Shown here one piece after another: positions 61,370 to 64,000 of a stretch of DNA of 64,000 nucleotides (position 1 is its first letter; each line of letters opens with the position of its first letter). The stretch is from Pseudomonas sp. Irchel 3E20. Its GTDB lineage: Bacteria > Pseudomonadota > Gammaproteobacteria > Pseudomonadales > Pseudomonadaceae. Position numbers and translations under genes: made by a program. The stretch is taken from NCBI RefSeq assembly GCF_900187645.1, contig NZ_FYEE01000001.1, positions 496,001 through 560,000 of the forward strand. The letters are read 5' to 3'. Below the pieces are notes generated by a model that saw nothing but the letters and a program-made list of their open reading frames with translations, was not told the origin of the DNA and ran no database searches.

Positions 61370-61747
61370 TTAGCCCAGCAGGGTAGCCCAACCTTCTACA
61401 ACATCACCGCCCCACTTGGCTTTCCACTCTTTCAGAGTCTTGTGGTTGCCACCTTTGGTTTCAATGACTTCGCCATTGTGCGGGTTTTTATATTGTTTAA
61501 CCTTGCGCGCACGTTTGGTGCCGGTAGTTTTCACGGCGCCGCGTGGGGTCTTGGCGGTTTTGGATTCTGGGTCCAGCAGCGCAATGATGTCGCGCAGGGA
61601 TTTGGAGTATTCGCCCATCAGGGTGCGCAATTTGCCTTCAAATTCCAGCTCGGTTTGCAGTTTGTCGTCTTGGGACAGATTCTTCAAACGGGCCTGCAGC
61701 TCTTTGATGGCTTCTTCGGTGGCGCGATATTCGTTAATCAGGGACAT
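61370..61747 (-). CDS. mvaT: H-NS-family xenogeneic silencer MvaT
   Basis: The 125-residue DNA-binding protein has an N-terminal coiled coil (MSLINEYRATEEAIKELQARLKNL) for dimerisation. The C-terminal DNA-binding part includes KQYKNPHNGEVIETKGGNHKTLKEWKAKWG, with the GGNHK segment used for AT-rich DNA. MvaT silences AT-rich foreign DNA in Pseudomonas, which matters here because the toxin A2 insert and the Ig-repeat gene are AT-rich. The ATG at 61747 has AAGG upstream. Its position beside sbcB and purU matches P. aeruginosa. Confidence 0.96.
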   Translation of the reverse strand: MSLINEYRATEEAIKELQARLKNLSQDDKLQTELEFEGKLRTLMGEYSKSLRDIIALLDPESKTAKTPRGAVKTTGTKRARKVKQYKNPHNGEVIETKGGNHKTLKEWKAKWGGDVVEGWATLLG

Positions 61748-62073
61748 GAGGATTACCTTATGTTGGGCGCTGGATGATAAGTGCGGTGGCGCAATAATAG
61801 TCAGGCAGTTTGACCAAGTAAACATTTAACCGGGTTTTTATTTAATTTAATTAGATCGCTTAGTCAAAACTGCGCTAATGCCAGAGTTAAGTAGCAGGCC
61901 CGGCTGTTGCCAATAGCGCAGGCAACCGCACGGGCCCCTCTGCCTGGCCGCACCTGCCCCAGGCTGGTCGGGGGCGACGATTGGCCCGCGAAGAAGAGCT
62001 GTCATCAATACTGCAGTTTTGCCGCGCAATCGCTAGAATGGCGGCCTTTGCGAAGTTCTGGAGTCTCCCCCTA
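61748..62073. other. divergent mvaT-purU interval, AT-rich
   Basis: The 326 bases hold the promoters of both genes. The AT-rich stretch at about 61820-61860 (GGGTTTTTATTTAATTTAAT) could be a site of MvaT autoregulation, by analogy with H-NS-type proteins. I could not fix clear -35/-10 boxes. No other gene is seen. Confidence 0.4.
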
Positions 62074-62922
62074 ATGCGCACTTTTCGTCTGGTGATTGCT
62101 TGCCCGGACCGCGTCGGCATCGTTGCTAAAGTCAGTAACTTTCTGGCGTCCCATAACGGTTGGATCACTGAAGCGAGCCATCACTCGGACAACCTCAGCG
62201 GTTGGTTCTTCATGCGTCACGAGATTCGTGCCGACTCCTTGCCCTTCGGTATCGAGGCCTTGCGCGAGGAATTCGCGCCCATCGCCCAAGAGTTCTCGAT
62301 GAACTGGCGCATCACCGACACCGCGCAGAAAAAACGCGTGGTGCTGATGGCCAGCCGCGAGTCCCATTGCCTGGCGGACTTGCTGCACCGCTGGCACAGC
62401 GATGAACTCGATTGCGAGATTTCCTGCGTGATCTCCAACCACAATGACCTGCGCAGCATGGTCGAGTGGCACGGCATCCCGTACTACCACGTGCCGGTCG
62501 ACCCGCAGAACAAACAGCCGGCGTTCGCCGAAGTCTCGCGCCTGGTCAAACAGCACGAGGCCGAAGTGGTGGTACTGGCACGCTACATGCAAATCCTGCC
62601 GCCGGACCTGTGCAGCGAGTACGCCCACAAAGTCATCAACATCCATCACAGCTTTCTGCCCTCGTTCGTCGGCGCCAAGCCGTACCACCAGGCTTCGATG
62701 CGCGGCGTGAAGTTGATTGGTGCCACGTGCCACTACGTCACCGAAGAGCTGGACGCCGGGCCGATCATCGAGCAGGACGTGGTGCGCGTGAGCCACAGCG
62801 ACAGCATCGAGGACATGGTGCGTTTTGGCCGTGACGTCGAGAAGATGGTGCTGGCCCGAGGCCTGCGTTATCACCTGGAAGACCGCGTGTTGGTGCACGG
62901 CAACAAGACCGTGGTGTTCTGA
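62074..62922 (+). CDS. purU: formyltetrahydrofolate deformylase
   Basis: The 282-residue enzyme releases formate from 10-formyltetrahydrofolate, balancing one-carbon pools. It has an N-terminal ACT domain (about residues 1-85) and a formyltransferase-like catalytic domain with INIHHSFLPSFVGAKPYHQ and the later TEELDAGPIIEQDV. GGAG lies about 10 bases before the ATG at 62074. It is divergent from mvaT. Confidence 0.95.
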   Translation: MRTFRLVIACPDRVGIVAKVSNFLASHNGWITEASHHSDNLSGWFFMRHEIRADSLPFGIEALREEFAPIAQEFSMNWRITDTAQKKRVVLMASRESHCLADLLHRWHSDELDCEISCVISNHNDLRSMVEWHGIPYYHVPVDPQNKQPAFAEVSRLVKQHEAEVVVLARYMQILPPDLCSEYAHKVINIHHSFLPSFVGAKPYHQASMRGVKLIGATCHYVTEELDAGPIIEQDVVRVSHSDSIEDMVRFGRDVEKMVLARGLRYHLEDRVLVHGNKTVVF

Positions 62923-62945
62923 TACCCACCCTGGAGGTGTTTGCG

Positions 62946-63116
62946 ATGGCCGACCCGCTGGACAAAGCCACCTCCCAGGCCCCGGCGACCCTGGGCGAGG
63001 GTTGCCTGAGCCGTTACGACCCCGACGACCTGAGCCCGGAGGATGGCACCGAGTTTCCCGGTGCCGCCGAACTCTGGGACCAGCTCAAGCCCGACGCCGA
63101 GGCCCCTGCCTCCTGA
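62946..63116 (+). CDS. small acidic hypothetical protein, antisense-overlapping the DUF2334 gene end
   Basis: This 56-residue frame (MADPLDKATSQAPATLGEG...) has GGAGG 8 bases before its ATG and lies 24 bases after the purU stop. Its last 103 bases overlap, on the other strand, the final codons of the DUF2334 gene. It is acidic and otherwise unremarkable. The ribosome site argues it is real. The overlap leaves doubt about which of the two ends is authentic. Confidence 0.5.
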   Translation: MADPLDKATSQAPATLGEGCLSRYDPDDLSPEDGTEFPGAAELWDQLKPDAEAPAS

Positions 63117-63850
63117 GCCGCCAGCCACCCGGCCTTGGTCATGGGCCGGCGACCTTCTTCCAGCAATTGCCCCAGGGTGTCGAGCCAATAGCGGCGCGAC
63201 CGCCCGTGGCGCATGTCCACCGGGTGCAGCCCCAGGCGAATCACCGGCTCCTGGCGCCAGCGCTGGCGCCGTTGTTCGCACACCCAGTGCGAAACGCTTC
63301 GGCGCCAGGCACTGCGGGCACTCCACACCAGCCCCGGGGCGGCCACGGCGGTGAAATCTGGTAAGCGGTACAGGTGCTGCATGTCGCTGGTGTAGCGCAG
63401 CGGTAAGCGTCGCAACGCCTGGCGCGTGCCTGCGCTCATCAACCACGCCGGGGCGACGAAGCCCTGCACCGGCCAGCGGTAGCGCTCGAACAGCTCCAGG
63501 CCACGGTGCAGGCGCGTCAGGGCCGCGGCCTCGGATAACCGATAAAACTCGCCTTCGTGGGTATACACCCGGCGCATGAACCAATCCCGTGGACCGCTTG
63601 GCGGCGGGCCGTCGTCGGCGTGGAAGTAGCCATGCAGGGCCAGTTCGTCGCCGCGCGCCAGGCGTTGCTCGAGCAGGCTGCACAACGCGGGGTGGGCCTC
63701 GAGGGGCGCGCGGTGGTGAAAGTGCGGCACCACCAGCCAGGTCATGGGGATGTTGCCCAGGGCATCGACGGCTTGCACCAGGGGTTGGTAGTCGGCCCAG
63801 GTGTGTGGCGCCACATCGTGCAGCACCAGCAACAGGCTGCGTTCAGCCAT
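63014..63850 (-). CDS. DUF2334 polysaccharide-deacetylase-like protein
   Basis: The 278-residue protein has the deacetylase-like start LLVLHDVAPHTWADYQPLVQAVDAL and later LALHGYFHADDGPPPSGPRDWF and GLHPVDMRHGRSRRYWL, in place of the usual NodB histidine motifs. Its final 35 or so residues are low-complexity and lie over an oppositely oriented small gene. It overlaps the end of the upstream glycosyltransferase gene by 8 bases. A role in exopolysaccharide or cell-surface glycan handling is inferred from that neighbour. Confidence 0.82.
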   Translation of the reverse strand: MAERSLLLVLHDVAPHTWADYQPLVQAVDALGNIPMTWLVVPHFHHRAPLEAHPALCSLLEQRLARGDELALHGYFHADDGPPPSGPRDWFMRRVYTHEGEFYRLSEAAALTRLHRGLELFERYRWPVQGFVAPAWLMSAGTRQALRRLPLRYTSDMQHLYRLPDFTAVAAPGLVWSARSAWRRSVSHWVCEQRRQRWRQEPVIRLGLHPVDMRHGRSRRYWLDTLGQLLEEGRRPMTKAGWLAAQEAGASASGLSWSQSSAAPGNSVPSSGLRSSGS

Positions 63851-64000
63851 GGGCGCGCAGTGGGGCCTGGCCGGCGACTACGGCCCGGTAGTGGTGCAGC
63901 AGGCTATCGACCACCCTGTCCCAGGAGTATTGCTGTTCGACGTGGCGCCGCGCCTGCCGCCCCAGCCGTTTAGGGTCGTGGCGCAGCAGTTCGGCCACGG
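63843..64000 (-). CDS. C-terminal end of a glycosyltransferase, cut by the window edge
   Basis: The visible 51 codons end in VAELLRHDPKRLGRQARRHVEQQYSWDRVVDSLLHHYRAVVAG, the typical last helix pattern of GT4 family glycosyltransferases. The start lies beyond the right edge. It overlaps the DUF2334 gene by 8 bases, so the two are probably cotranscribed. Confidence 0.7.
   Translation of the reverse strand, partial: VAELLRHDPKRLGRQARRHVEQQYSWDRVVDSLLHHYRAVVAGQAPLRAHG

Overview
The window is typical chromosomal DNA of a Pseudomonas of the fluorescens group. It is GC-rich and has short intergenic regions, REP/REPIN palindromes between genes, and many genes with AGGAG-type ribosome binding sites. 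The gene content and order run, with interruptions, parallel to the P. aeruginosa PAO1 stretch I know as roughly PA4379 down to PA4313: inaA, mexW, mexV, the imelysin cluster, bifA, sodB, a LysE exporter, argP, an epimerase, class I fumarase, a diguanylate cyclase, a ferredoxin reductase, pykA, a PilZ protein, sbcB, mvaT and purU. That correspondence is from memory and was not computed.

Region 1 (1-13.0 kb): the end of a probable methyltransferase gene, inaA, a small secreted protein, and the MexVW-type RND efflux pair. Next comes an iron-associated cluster (DUF1513, two imelysin-family proteins and a di-heme thiol-oxidoreductase-like lipoprotein), led by a perfect 9-bp-arm dyad. It ends with the c-di-GMP phosphodiesterase gene bifA. 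Region 2 (13.3-26.1 kb): sodB, a LysE-type exporter with an ACT protein divergent from argP, an epimerase, a coiled-coil membrane protein and a cache-domain protein. It also has two AraC-type and one LysR-type regulator with small metabolic neighbours (metallo-beta-lactamase fold, NAD(P)-binding, ABM monooxygenase, flavin reductase), and a collapsed DUF347 membrane-protein gene.

Region 3 (26.2-31.1 kb): a dicarboxylate/alpha-ketoglutarate-type MFS transporter behind a near-consensus sigma-54 promoter, and two helically phased dyads that look like enhancer sites. Immediately upstream are the NtrC-family regulator and DctB-like sensor expected to act on it. Region 4 (31.2-46.8 kb): a complete Tc insecticidal-type toxin operon transcribed leftward as A1, A2, B and C subunits. 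It has overlapping or nearly overlapping stops and starts, a strikingly AT-rich insert in the second A subunit, and a C-terminal effector that looks like an ADP-ribosyltransferase. Region 5 (47.0-53.8 kb): fumarase, a diguanylate cyclase and ferredoxin reductase with overlapping genes, pykA, a TPR lipoprotein and a PilZ protein. Region 6 (53.8-59.7 kb): a DUF6124 gene with a structured, pseudoknot-capable leader, and a gene for a giant Ig-like repeat protein (1703 aa) with no signal peptide. Region 7 (59.8-64 kb): sbcB, mvaT, purU, a DUF2334 deacetylase-like gene and the end of a glycosyltransferase gene.

The most interesting observation is a 20-bp near-perfect palindromic block, AACTGTCAGATCTKACAGGT. 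It lies in the same orientation 70-85 bp upstream of both the Tc toxin operon and the giant Ig-repeat gene, 7.6 kb apart with core genes between. It predicts one regulator controlling both, and a functional link between the toxin and the Ig-repeat protein. No tRNA, rRNA, CRISPR array, IS element or prophage was seen.
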